Below, in pieces: positions 7,037 to 15,686 of a stretch of DNA of 54,774 nucleotides. Under the pieces are notes generated by a model. It was not told where the DNA came from and did not search any database. It was given only the letters and a program-made list of their open reading frames with translations. How positions within the stretch are numbered: the first letter of the stretch is position 1; each line of letters starts with the position of its first letter. Origin of the DNA: Deltaproteobacteria bacterium (GTDB lineage Bacteria > Desulfobacterota > DSM-4660 > Desulfatiglandales > Desulfatiglandaceae); NCBI GenBank assembly GCA_021737785.1, contig JAIPDI010000036.1:1-54774 (forward strand), written 5' to 3'. A program made the translations under genes and the position numbers.

Positions 7037-10000
7037 CTATTTGATAACCGGTCCGCCTTGGGAGGTCTTTATTCGCCGGATGCGCTTGATCATATCCTTG
7101 AAACTGACCCGATTATCAGGGTTCTGATTTACCACGTTCACCCCCGATAATAAACCCCTTTTTACCAGATACTCGGTCTCCCCCTCCTTGATGGTGCCGT
7201 TGATTCGGAAGACATCGTTCTCCAGGGTGGCGTGCACGCCGATCTTTTCATAGGGGAACTCCTTGAAAATGGAGGCAAACATACCTGCCATCCCCACAAA
7301 GGGACTCTGGCCCCCGCCGATCTGGGCGATATTTTCCACGGCCTTGACGCTGATCCGCTGGGACGTCCCCTCCTTTTTGACGGTCTCCACCAGAAGGTCG
7401 AATTTCTGGACCTGGCCCTGGGCGATCTCCACCTCTTTGGCATGCCCCTTCAACACCCCCTCGATCCTTCCGAAGGCCGTGTCTGCCGTAAGTTTCGACA
7501 GGTTCAGGTCCTTCCACCGGGCATTCAGTTGAACGACCGGGGTTCCGGAAGAAAGTCCGGACACACCGGGATCGGTAAGGATGACCTCGCCGTCAAACAC
7601 CCTTGCGGTCAAGGCCCCGCTGCTGGTGAGCCGTCCCCCTTCCACGCGTACGGGATTGAGGGTCCCGCTGACGGTTCCTTGTACCGGACGGGGCCATACC
7701 GAAGCCAGGAGCGGCCCCAGGTCCACCCTGTCCATGGCAAGGTCTGTGCTGATTGTGGCGGCGGCTGGCAGATGATCGATCATCACCGGCCCCAGCCGGA
7801 CTTCTCCTCCGGGGATCTTGACAATGGTCGGGGATACCACGGACAATCGATTGGGGCCTGCTCGAAGCAAAACAGCCAGGGCCTGTTCAGGGATGAACGG
7901 AACCCTCAATGAATCTATGGACAGGCCCCCCTCCATCGCAGTCCCCCCACCCTCCCTGTCGTGGTTTTGAACCCAGAGGGGGAGCGCAAATTGGATCCCT
8001 GCGAGCCCCACTCCCCTCTCTTCAGACGAGATCCTCCCCTCCCTCCATCGGAGCGATCCCCTGGTTGTCCAGGCGGACGAGGTCCCTGTGACGCTCACAC
8101 CTGCGGAGATTGCCCCTTCCAGTTGAAGGGTCCCAAGGAACGGCTTTTCCGCCTGATACGGCTCCACAACAAGGAATCTGAACAGCGGCTTCAACGGAAT
8201 CTCGGGGATATCCGCGGTGAGATCCAGTTGCCAGGCAGGTTTTCTTTCAACAATACGGCCCTTCACCGCACAGGTCAGGAGATCCTTTAATCCGAGGTTG
8301 AGACGTGAAAGTTGCAGTTCTCTCTCCTGCATATTGTACGTTCCCGTACAACGGGAAGCCATGGGATGTGTTTTCAAGTTTACGTAGAACCTGTCGTAGA
8401 GGACCTCGCCCTCCCCCGCATCCACGGCCACATCCCCACTGACCACATGGCCTGAAGGGTCTGTCTTGGCGTTAAGGGTCGCCTTGAGAGAGAGATTCTC
8501 TCCCATAATGGTCCCATCCGGGTCCTGAAAGCCCGCTTCCTGAAAGGTCCATTCAGAGGTAACCGCCATCCCCTTTTCTTCATCAAACCGGACCCGGACC
8601 TGAAGCCCATCCTTCACGTCCACCTGCCAGCCTGAAGCAAGAAGGCCCAGACCGACGGCACCTTTGGCCAGCCCGGTCTCTTGGCCCTGGATATGGATCT
8701 TTTTGAACGTTCCATTCTCAAGCTCCAAAGACGCGGTGATGTTTTTCAACAGGGAAGACCCAAACCGGATCTCCGGCAGGGACATTTCCCGGGTGGCGGC
8801 GTTCATCCGGCCCTTGCCGGCCTCCAGATGGATATCCTCCACCTGGACGGCCCTGTCCCTAAACCGCCCGGTTACCCGCGGTATCCGGGCGGACAGCGCT
8901 TTCAGATCGAGGAGCGGGTATCTCCCTGAAAAGGAGACGGCCGCCTCAAGGGGTTCCATTGCGATTCCATTTCCTCGATATATGACATCTTCCGCCTTCA
9001 GGTCGGCGGAGATCTCCATGCCGGGGACCTCCCCCCGGGCCTCGATGCTGCCGGAAAGGGTCCCTCTCAATTTGAGATCCCCACGCGTGAAAGAGACCTG
9101 ATTCCGCTCCAAACGGGCATTGAGATCCGTATCCCATACCCATCCCGCCTCTTTCTCTGCGCCCTTGATCCTCCCGGCGACATGGATCGGCCCGCCCAGT
9201 TTTACGGGTTCCGTCGTGTTTCTCAATCCGGCGGGAAGAAGCGGGACCAGCTCCTGGGGCGTTAGGCGGCAGTCCGCCACCTTGAGGTCCATGGTTTTCC
9301 CGACCCCCACCCCTCCATCCAGTTCCCCTTCCAATTGCAGCCGCTGGCCAAGGGTGAGATGGAGGGGATGAACCGTCACTTGGCGATCTTTCAGGCTGAA
9401 GGCGCCGTCTGCAGTGACCTTAAGGTCCAGCCGGACAGGCTCCTTTTGCCCATTCGTCCGGATATCCGCCTCCTCGAGGGTGACATTCAAGTCCTCAAAC
9501 ACCACTGTTCCCTTGTCCGGCCGGTATCCCAGACGCGTGTCCCCTTTGAGATGTTTGAAATCCAGAAAAGGGCTTTGGAACCGGACATCATCCATGGTGA
9601 CGGAGACCCCGATCCGGGTATCTACCAGGGATAAGGCCCCGTCCGTCTTCATCTGAAGCCGGGGCGCCAGGAGATGCATCTTTCTTGAAGGCCATTCAAA
9701 TCGGACACTGGAGGAGATCTCGACCCGATGATCGATGCTCAGCCTGGCCTCAAGGTCATTGAAGAGAAGGGTCTGGTCGTCCAATTGGACCCTTGCGGCG
9801 CCATGGGTAAGGGTTGCGTCCTCAAGCCTGAGGTCCCTGAACACCAAGGCTGCAAACACCCTCTTCAGGATCCCGCTTATAAAAGATGGGGGCTTCGGCC
9901 CCCGGGCCATGCTGGATACAGAGGGAGCTTTGAGAATGCGGAACCACAGGCCCTTGACCTCAAGGCGGGTGACCACAAGGGATTTGCGGCCAAAAGAACC

Positions 10001-10288
10001 CTCCACGGAAAACGCTGCATCGAGATCCGGAACATCCAGAAAAATGCCATGCACCTCTTTTCCCGGTTTGACCGTGATTCCCTCTGCCGAGAGGTGTAAG
10101 GGATCGCGGCCGTAGGAAAGCCGCCCGATGGACACGGATGCCCCCATGGCCCGGGAAAGGGAGGCCTCCACCAGGTCCTTTGTTGCGGAGGGATGGGTGT
10201 AATAGTAGAGCACTGCGCCGGCAGATGCGATAATGGAGAGGAGAAGAAAAAGGGAGACGATCAGAATAATTTTTGTTCCGGTCTTCAT
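7037..10288 (-). CDS. YdbH-like AsmA/TamB-type intermembrane lipid-transport protein
   Basis: A 1083-aa inner-membrane-anchored periplasmic protein. An N-terminal helix (IILIVSLFLLLSIIASAGAV, about residues 8-27) is followed by more than 1000 residues of repetitive beta-rich sequence typical of the AsmA/YdbH bridge-like lipid-transfer proteins. The C-terminal part (GRIEGVLKGHAKEVEIAQGQ; KFDLLVETVKKEGTSQRIS; VFRINGTIKEGETEYLVKRG) fits the YdbH C-terminal domain, which contacts the small lipoprotein YnbE. E. coli YdbH is about 880 aa, so this one is longer. The YnbE/YdbL-like fusion follows on the same strand after 303 bp. The role inferred is anterograde phospholipid movement to the outer membrane. 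The family is clear; the YdbH subfamily call rests on context as well as sequence. Confidence 0.75.
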   Translation of the reverse strand: MKTGTKIILIVSLFLLLSIIASAGAVLYYYTHPSATKDLVEASLSRAMGASVSIGRLSYGRDPLHLSAEGITVKPGKEVHGIFLDVPDLDAAFSVEGSFGRKSLVVTRLEVKGLWFRILKAPSVSSMARGPKPPSFISGILKRVFAALVFRDLRLEDATLTHGAARVQLDDQTLLFNDLEARLSIDHRVEISSSVRFEWPSRKMHLLAPRLQMKTDGALSLVDTRIGVSVTMDDVRFQSPFLDFKHLKGDTRLGYRPDKGTVVFEDLNVTLEEADIRTNGQKEPVRLDLKVTADGAFSLKDRQVTVHPLHLTLGQRLQLEGELDGGVGVGKTMDLKVADCRLTPQELVPLLPAGLRNTTEPVKLGGPIHVAGRIKGAEKEAGWVWDTDLNARLERNQVSFTRGDLKLRGTLSGSIEARGEVPGMEISADLKAEDVIYRGNGIAMEPLEAAVSFSGRYPLLDLKALSARIPRVTGRFRDRAVQVEDIHLEAGKGRMNAATREMSLPEIRFGSSLLKNITASLELENGTFKKIHIQGQETGLAKGAVGLGLLASGWQVDVKDGLQVRVRFDEEKGMAVTSEWTFQEAGFQDPDGTIMGENLSLKATLNAKTDPSGHVVSGDVAVDAGEGEVLYDRFYVNLKTHPMASRCTGTYNMQERELQLSRLNLGLKDLLTCAVKGRIVERKPAWQLDLTADIPEIPLKPLFRFLVVEPYQAEKPFLGTLQLEGAISAGVSVTGTSSAWTTRGSLRWREGRISSEERGVGLAGIQFALPLWVQNHDREGGGTAMEGGLSIDSLRVPFIPEQALAVLLRAGPNRLSVVSPTIVKIPGGEVRLGPVMIDHLPAAATISTDLAMDRVDLGPLLASVWPRPVQGTVSGTLNPVRVEGGRLTSSGALTARVFDGEVILTDPGVSGLSSGTPVVQLNARWKDLNLSKLTADTAFGRIEGVLKGHAKEVEIAQGQVQKFDLLVETVKKEGTSQRISVKAVENIAQIGGGQSPFVGMAGMFASIFKEFPYEKIGVHATLENDVFRINGTIKEGETEYLVKRGLLSGVNVVNQNPDNRVSFKDMIKRIRRIKTSQGGPVIK

Positions 10289-10365
10289 GTTTCACGTTCG
10301 CGGCTGAAACGCCGCTCCCCTTCAACCCTTGACTTGAACAGCTCTTTTCAGCTACCCTACCACGT

Positions 10366-10650
10366 ATGGAAACATCGATCAATAGACTGAAAGAGGCACT
10401 CAGGAATTCCGAGAGGGTCGCTGTCCTGACAGGGGCCGGCGTTTCCGCGGAAAAATGCCAGGTCATGCTGGTGATCGGGACGTCCAGCGTGGTTCAGCCG
10501 GCCGCGTCCCTGGCCTATACGGCCAAGTCAGGGGGGGCGCCGGTGGCGGAAATCAATCTCGAGAGGACCCCCAACTCCGACCTGATGGATATTGTGCTCA
10601 CGGGAAAGGCCGGGGAGATCCTTCCCGGGCTGGTGGAGGGGTGGGCGTAA
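10366..10650 (+). pseudogene. internally deleted sirtuin (NAD-dependent deacylase remnant)
   Basis: A 94-aa frame whose two ends both come from a Sir2-family protein. Residues 1-29 read as the sirtuin start (LRNSERVAVLTGAGVSAE, the NAD-binding GAGxSAE). The next residues jump to the C-terminal Rossmann strand (MLVIGTSSVVQPAASLAYTA, then VAEINLERTPNSDL and a family-typical ending). About 150 residues are missing, including the QNVDGLH catalytic region and the zinc-binding cysteines, while the frame stays open. Normal length is about 240 aa. The product cannot be an active deacylase. There is no good ribosome site. The GTG start of the next gene lies inside its last codons. It is either a true genomic deletion or an assembly collapse. 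Confidence 0.85.
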
Positions 10651-11474
10651 AGCCGTCAGGGGTGGTGACCCTTCTCACCGATTTCGGGCTGGAAGACCCC
10701 TATGTGTGCATGATGAAAGGCGTTATCCTTTCCATCAATCCCGCCGCCCGCATCATCGACATCAGCCATCATGTCACGCCGGGGGCCGTCGGCCAGGCCG
10801 CACAGATGTTGCAGGAAACCTATCCCTATTTCCCGGAGGGAACCGTCCATGTGGCCGTGGTGGATCCGGGGGTGGGCACTGACCGCCGGGCCATTGTTTT
10901 ACTCGCCCGATCCCATCTTTTTGTGGGTCCGGACAACGGCACTTTCTCGCCCATCATGGAGGCCTGCCCGGAGGCCGAGGTCATCCATCTTTCCAAGACC
11001 CGATACTTTCTGGAGCATGTCAGCAACACATTTCACGGCCGCGACATCTTTGCCCCGGTGGCAGCCCATCTCTCCCAGGGGATCGATCCCCTGGACATGG
11101 GTCCGGTCATCCACGATCCCATCCATTTGAAATTCCCTGCGCCTTACCGGAAAGGAGGGTCCCTTTACGGCCTGGTCGTCCGGATCGATCGTTTCGGGAA
11201 CCTGATCACCAACATCCGGGCCGCGGACATCGCGGAATTCTCAGCAGGGAGCGTTTTGATCGTCCGTATCGGGGATCTGCGTATTGAAGGGATACGACGG
11301 ACCTATGCCCAAACCGCCCCGGGAGAGGCCCTGGCCCTGTTGGGGAGCTCCGGTTATCTTGAGATCGCGGTCAACAGGGGCCGGGCCGCGGATCGCACAG
11401 GGATCGACCCAACGGAAATTATCGGTAGGGAGGTGGAGGTGAGCCGGGTCCAGGGGGATTCACATCAGTCCTGA
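10641..11474 (+). CDS. SAM hydrolase / SAM-dependent halogenase-fold protein (DUF62)
   Basis: A 277-aa DUF62 protein (S-adenosyl-L-methionine hydrolase, adenosine-forming). Family marks are VVTLLTDFGLEDPYVCMMKG at the N-terminus, DISHHVTPGAVGQAA (about residues 42-56), HVAVVDPGVGTDRRAI (about 73-88), VGPDNGTFSP (about 97-106) and the C-terminal VVRIDRFGNLITNI. Most members hydrolyse SAM to adenosine and methionine. The start is taken as GTG 10641, directly after GGTGGAGGG; GTG 10662 or 10665 are alternatives because the conserved sequence begins there. It overlaps the end of the sirtuin remnant and converges with the HNH gene, overlapping it by 10 bp. Confidence 0.88.
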   Translation: MGVKPSGVVTLLTDFGLEDPYVCMMKGVILSINPAARIIDISHHVTPGAVGQAAQMLQETYPYFPEGTVHVAVVDPGVGTDRRAIVLLARSHLFVGPDNGTFSPIMEACPEAEVIHLSKTRYFLEHVSNTFHGRDIFAPVAAHLSQGIDPLDMGPVIHDPIHLKFPAPYRKGGSLYGLVVRIDRFGNLITNIRAADIAEFSAGSVLIVRIGDLRIEGIRRTYAQTAPGEALALLGSSGYLEIAVNRGRAADRTGIDPTEIIGREVEVSRVQGDSHQS

Positions 11475-11788
11475 AGGGCGTCCAGTGACTTCAGGTATTC
11501 CTCCCACTCCACCGGCAGGAGGTAGTTTTTTTTGTTGTTGCATTCCTTGCAGGCAGCAACGATATTTCCCTTACTGCTCCGCCCCCCCCTGGCCAGGGGG
11601 ACCACATGGTCCATGGTCAGGGTTTCACGGCCCACCCGGCGCCGGCAGTAATAGCAAACACCCTTCTCGATCCGGCTGTTCCACCAGTGGGTTTTTCTGA
11701 GCCGCCTGGCCTTTTCCTTCTCGCGCCGGATATCCGCGTCGCTCACATCTGGAAAATCAAAGTACATTTCCTGATTCCTGGGGCTCAC
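11465..11788 (-). CDS. HNH endonuclease family protein
   Basis: A 107-aa single-domain HNH protein. A basic N-terminal part is followed by CYYCRRRVG and TMDHVVPLARGGRSS, giving the first HNH histidine and the D/H pair, then NIVAACKECNNKKNYL with the second CxxC zinc knuckle and the N/H positions. The size and the paired cysteines match small stand-alone HNH nucleases found widely in deltaproteobacteria, whose role is usually unknown. No toxin, intron, phage or restriction gene is adjacent, so no special system can be inferred. It converges with the SAM hydrolase gene. Confidence 0.82.
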   Translation of the reverse strand: MSPRNQEMYFDFPDVSDADIRREKEKARRLRKTHWWNSRIEKGVCYYCRRRVGRETLTMDHVVPLARGGRSSKGNIVAACKECNNKKNYLLPVEWEEYLKSLDALQD

Positions 11789-11860
11789 CGGCTTTGTTGG
11801 GTGAGTTGGGTTTGTTGGGCAAAAGCCTTAGAATTTTTTTCCTTCCCTTCTGTAAAAGAA

Positions 11861-13399
11861 TTACTTCCCGTACTTCTTCTGAAGGCCCTGGAGGACCGCT
11901 TCCAGGCGTTCTTCCGCTTCTTTGTCAGGTGCGGTTTCAGGTTCCGGCGACCCGGCATCCTCTGCCGCAATCTCGAAAAAGGAGATCTGGATGGGCGGGT
12001 TGACGCGGAGGTTGAGGAGAAAAAGACGTTCGGGCGCCTCTTGTTCCACAGCATAATCGATTCTGTAGGGGTAGTACCCTCCTGAGCCCACCTCCTTGAA
12101 ATTGTCGAATCGGACCGACACCAGGTTCTCGCTCCCCGGCTGCACATAAGAAAACAGAAGCGGCAGATAGGTCTCCCTCTGGATCAGGAGTTTCGGACTT
12201 TTAAGAAAGGCGTCGCCGATGCGGTAGACCACCTTTCCGTCCAGCCGGGCCAGGGCCACCACCTCGATATTGACCCCCTGTCGGGACAAGAAGTCCAAGA
12301 TTTGATCCGATTCATCGGCCATCAGGAGCCATCTGAAGGTGGTGTCACGGTACGGCCCTTCAGACCGGGCCTCCGAAGCAAGGGGTTCTGCCTCCGGGGT
12401 CTTTCCCCTGCCGATGATCTGCGATCGGCAGTATCGCGGCAATTTGAGCCATACCCTCTCCTGCACCACCTTGGGGGTCTCCCCCTCCCGGGGGGGGATG
12501 ACCTGAGCGGTCTGATCCACAATCAATGCATGAAACCCGGAAAACCGGTCCGTCATCTTGTGGATCAACTCCTCAACCGGGAGGACATACCCTTCCGAAC
12601 CGCCGGGCACGGCCCACAACAGGCATGAGAAGAGCCAGAGGAGGATGAGCCGTGCCTTGACGGCGGCATTTCTCTTTGCACCTGTTTCAGAACCTTGTGC
12701 TTCCATCTGTGTCACCATCTCCGTTCTCACCCGTTCCATGAGCAGAGGGATATCCCTCTTGCCCAGGCCTGAAAGCGACACCGGCCTTCCGATACGCAAT
12801 CCGAAAGACCCTCTCCGTATCCTGAGACTCCCCTTGGGCGCGATCCGGAAACTGTCTTGAATGCCGATGGGGACGATGTCACACCCCGCCTTGATCGCCA
12901 GGTTAAACCCCCCCCGCTTGAATTCCTGAAGCCTTCCATCCGAACTCCGGGTCCCCTCCGGAAAAATCACCACCGAGGCCCCGTTCCTGATGCGGTCGGC
13001 GGCCTGTTTCATGCTCAGAACCGCCTTTCTCGGATCTTCCCTTTCGATCCCGATGTACCCGGCCTTTTTCATGGCAGGCCCCAGAAAGGGAATCTTCATC
13101 AGTTCCTGTTTCAGGATGAATTTAAAATTCACCGGCAGGCATGCCAGGAGGGCGAAGATGTCAAAGAAACTCTGGTGATTGGTCATGTAGATGCGCGGCA
13201 CGTTCGGATCCACGTTTTCGAGTCCCTGCACATTCACCCTGATCCCGCACACCCGGAGTATGGTCCTGGCCCACGGCACTGCGCAATGGAAATGGACCTT
13301 CCTGCCGTTCTTGTCAACCACCGATATGGCCAGGCCCCACAAGCACATGAGGATTGACCATAAGCCGATAAATGCGTTCAGACTCACATACCTGATCAT
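11861..13399 (-). CDS. PlsC-type acyltransferase fused to a LolA-like periplasmic domain
   Basis: A continuous 512-aa frame with two unrelated halves. Residues 1 to about 235 are a 1-acyl-sn-glycerol-3-phosphate acyltransferase: an N-terminal hydrophobic segment, the catalytic NHQSFFD (74-80) and FPEGTRSSDGRLQEFKRGG from 146. Residues 250-269 (RLILLWLFSCLLWAVPGGSE) look like a signal peptide or membrane anchor. From about 270 to 512 the sequence resembles the LolA/outer-membrane lipoprotein-sorting fold (RDTTFRWLLMADESDQILDF; FDNFKEVGSGGYYPYRIDYA). The second half could also start separately at M232, in which case a stop codon between two neighbouring genes has been lost. The acyltransferase would make phosphatidic acid; the second domain probably binds lipid or lipoprotein in the periplasm. 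Confidence 0.8.
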   Translation of the reverse strand: MIRYVSLNAFIGLWSILMCLWGLAISVVDKNGRKVHFHCAVPWARTILRVCGIRVNVQGLENVDPNVPRIYMTNHQSFFDIFALLACLPVNFKFILKQELMKIPFLGPAMKKAGYIGIEREDPRKAVLSMKQAADRIRNGASVVIFPEGTRSSDGRLQEFKRGGFNLAIKAGCDIVPIGIQDSFRIAPKGSLRIRRGSFGLRIGRPVSLSGLGKRDIPLLMERVRTEMVTQMEAQGSETGAKRNAAVKARLILLWLFSCLLWAVPGGSEGYVLPVEELIHKMTDRFSGFHALIVDQTAQVIPPREGETPKVVQERVWLKLPRYCRSQIIGRGKTPEAEPLASEARSEGPYRDTTFRWLLMADESDQILDFLSRQGVNIEVVALARLDGKVVYRIGDAFLKSPKLLIQRETYLPLLFSYVQPGSENLVSVRFDNFKEVGSGGYYPYRIDYAVEQEAPERLFLLNLRVNPPIQISFFEIAAEDAGSPEPETAPDKEAEERLEAVLQGLQKKYGK

Positions 13400-13436
13400 A
13401 ACGACTGCTCCTGATACGGCCCTCTCGATTCCCGTA

Positions 13437-15677
13437 TCACATCTGGCGTGCCAGAGGGAGTTGGATATTCAAGACCACGTCTTCTCCCTTGCGAGACACG
13501 TCGATCTTCCCCCCATGTCGGTGGATGATAATCTTGGTAAGGGGGAGGTCGTGCACAACGGACACATCCTTTCCGGTAAACCGGGGAAAAAAGAACTGCT
13601 CCAGATCCTCTTCCGCCAGAGTTTCAGCCCTGTAGCGGACGGTTATCAACAGATGATCGTGCTCCATCCGGGTGGAGACAAAGAGGGTATCCCCCTCGTA
13701 CATGGACAGGACCGCGTGCTTCAGAATATTGTCAAAGGCCCTTCCCAGCATGTCGGCGTCGCCCTGGATCTTTGCAGTAAAAGGCAACATCGTCTCCTGG
13801 AGATGGACTCCCCTTGCAATCATTTCGTCTTTCAACGACTGAAGCGAAGCGCGGAGAATGGGATTCAGATCCACTTCGGCCATGGAGAGGGTAAACGGCT
13901 CGATGGAAGAAAGGATGACCTTGACAATGTATTCCAGCCTGGCCACCTCTTCTACGATGATATCTGCAAACTGCCGGTGCTTATCGTCCTTGGGAAGGTC
14001 ATCCCGGAGCCGGCGGGCAAACCCGCCGGCGGTCACCAGGGGATTCCTCATTTCGTGGGCAAACCGGGCGGATATTTCGCCCAGAACCTTGATCTCTTCG
14101 GTCTGCAGGGCCATGTCCTGCAGACGTTTGAGCATGGTGATGTCCATCATGATGCCGTCAAGCCACTTGAGATCCCCCTTATCGTCCCTTGCGGGAATGG
14201 CATGATCGATAAAGGTGTAACTGCGTCCTTCCCTGTCCTTCACCACCCGTTCCACCCGGAATCCCTTGGCGTCCCTCCTCAACTCTTCCCAGATTTTTTC
14301 CGCCTCCTCCCTGTCGCACTCCCAGATATGTTTTGCCCAGAAGCCCTTGTCGCTCACCACCTCTTCGGGGGTGTAGCCCAGTTTTTCCGTGAAATAGGGA
14401 TTCACGAACTCGGTGGTCCCGTCATAAAGAATCCGGTATACGCAGAGGGGGAGATTGTCCACCAGGGTACGATATTTCTCCTCCGAGAAAACCAGGTCTG
14501 CAGTCCTTTCCTCCACCTTTCTTTCCAGGGTTCTTGCATACTCCTGTATCCTTCGCCTCCGTTCCTTGAGAGAATCGAGCATGATATTGAGGGATTGGGT
14601 CAGCCGTCCGATTTCATCGTCAGGCCTCGGCTTCAAACGGGCCTCCCGTCTTCCTTCTGCGATTTCCCTGGCCCGGTTGACAATCACCTCTATGGGCCGG
14701 GTAAAAAGAATGGCCACCACCCAGATCAACGCAAAGGAGATCAGGATCCCTGTTGCCCCCACAACAATCATGAGATTCAGGGTCCGGGCCAACCGCCGGA
14801 TGATCTCGGTGCGGTCGGCTTCAACTTCAACTATCGCCATGACCTCGCCGTAGTGGTCCCTGATGGGGCCGACCAGGATGGAACTGGCAGGATGACCGGC
14901 AGGTGCGATGAGGATAACCGGTTCACCGTCCAGGGGCGGGGTCAGGTGTCCCAGCGGACAGGATGGCGAGACCTCTTTCTTGGTGGTGGCGACAAGGAGA
15001 AATTTGTTTTCACTCCTTTTTTCAAACACCGAAACGTCAGGGCCCCAGGTGGTTTTGAGATCTTCCAGAAAAGGGGTTCCAAAAGGGAAACCGATTTCAA
15101 AGCTGCCGGCCAGTACGTCGTTGTGGTATATGGGAACGATCCCTCGCATCCCCAGACCCGTCAATCCCCATTCAAAGGTCGCAATGCCGATGCCGCTCTT
15201 CATGACGTCCATAATCGCCCTTCTGTAGGAGATCATTTCGCCCGCCGGACTCAATGCATGCATGCGCAGAAAGGATTTCCCCGGAGGGATATGAAAATGA
15301 AACTGCTGAATTCCGAAATTCATTTTCAATTGTTGATACAGGGGCCGGGTGTATTCCCGGAGGGCGTCAAGGTCTCCTTGTGCCAGCAATTCCTGCACGC
15401 GGTGGTCTTGCGCGACGATCGTTGCCATGGAAAGGGCCTGTTCTCCCTTGTGACTAATCGCTGTTAGAAACAGGCTGTAGAAATCACGGATCCCTCTTCG
15501 CTCTTCCTGCCGGATCAGTTCCTGCTGGGAGCTTAATCCGATGTATGCCAGCACCACGGTGCCGATGAAGGAGAAGAGAAGAAAGGGGATCAGGAGCTTC
15601 CATTTCAGACTGATCCCCTGGATCCTGAACAAGAAGTCGGATATGCGGTTGACGAAGTGCCTGAGGTTAGCGTTCAT
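13437..15677 (-). CDS. membrane sensor histidine kinase with PAS domain and degenerate ATPase
   Basis: A 746-aa sensor. TM1 is about 27-47, a large periplasmic sensing region about 51-300, TM2 about 301-325, HAMP about 326-378 (RPDDEIGRLTQSLNIML), and a PAS/PAC domain about 400-515 (TEFVNPYFTEKLGYTPEEV; MMDITMLKRL). The HisKA domain has the phosphoacceptor H541 in FAHEMRNPLVTAGGF. The ATPase domain (640-742) is recognisable but eroded. The N-box is FDNILKHAVLSM, with His where the second Asn is expected. The DxGxG box is replaced by RYRAE, and no GxGLGL is visible; only the F-box (FFFPRFTGKD) is near normal. It may be kinase-dead or act through another kinase. No response regulator lies nearby. 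Confidence 0.87.
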   Translation of the reverse strand: MNANLRHFVNRISDFLFRIQGISLKWKLLIPFLLFSFIGTVVLAYIGLSSQQELIRQEERRGIRDFYSLFLTAISHKGEQALSMATIVAQDHRVQELLAQGDLDALREYTRPLYQQLKMNFGIQQFHFHIPPGKSFLRMHALSPAGEMISYRRAIMDVMKSGIGIATFEWGLTGLGMRGIVPIYHNDVLAGSFEIGFPFGTPFLEDLKTTWGPDVSVFEKRSENKFLLVATTKKEVSPSCPLGHLTPPLDGEPVILIAPAGHPASSILVGPIRDHYGEVMAIVEVEADRTEIIRRLARTLNLMIVVGATGILISFALIWVVAILFTRPIEVIVNRAREIAEGRREARLKPRPDDEIGRLTQSLNIMLDSLKERRRRIQEYARTLERKVEERTADLVFSEEKYRTLVDNLPLCVYRILYDGTTEFVNPYFTEKLGYTPEEVVSDKGFWAKHIWECDREEAEKIWEELRRDAKGFRVERVVKDREGRSYTFIDHAIPARDDKGDLKWLDGIMMDITMLKRLQDMALQTEEIKVLGEISARFAHEMRNPLVTAGGFARRLRDDLPKDDKHRQFADIIVEEVARLEYIVKVILSSIEPFTLSMAEVDLNPILRASLQSLKDEMIARGVHLQETMLPFTAKIQGDADMLGRAFDNILKHAVLSMYEGDTLFVSTRMEHDHLLITVRYRAETLAEEDLEQFFFPRFTGKDVSVVHDLPLTKIIIHRHGGKIDVSRKGEDVVLNIQLPLARQM

Positions 15678-15686
15678 CTGCGTTCT

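Noticed and set aside
11465-11788. HNH gene as part of a defence system or mobile intron
   Set aside because: No partner nuclease, methylase, helicase, reverse transcriptase or phage gene is nearby.
13191-15467. Long plus-strand open frame of about 758 codons
   Set aside because: It is antisense to the sensor kinase gene, with no ribosome site and low-complexity His/Gly/Gln-rich translation.
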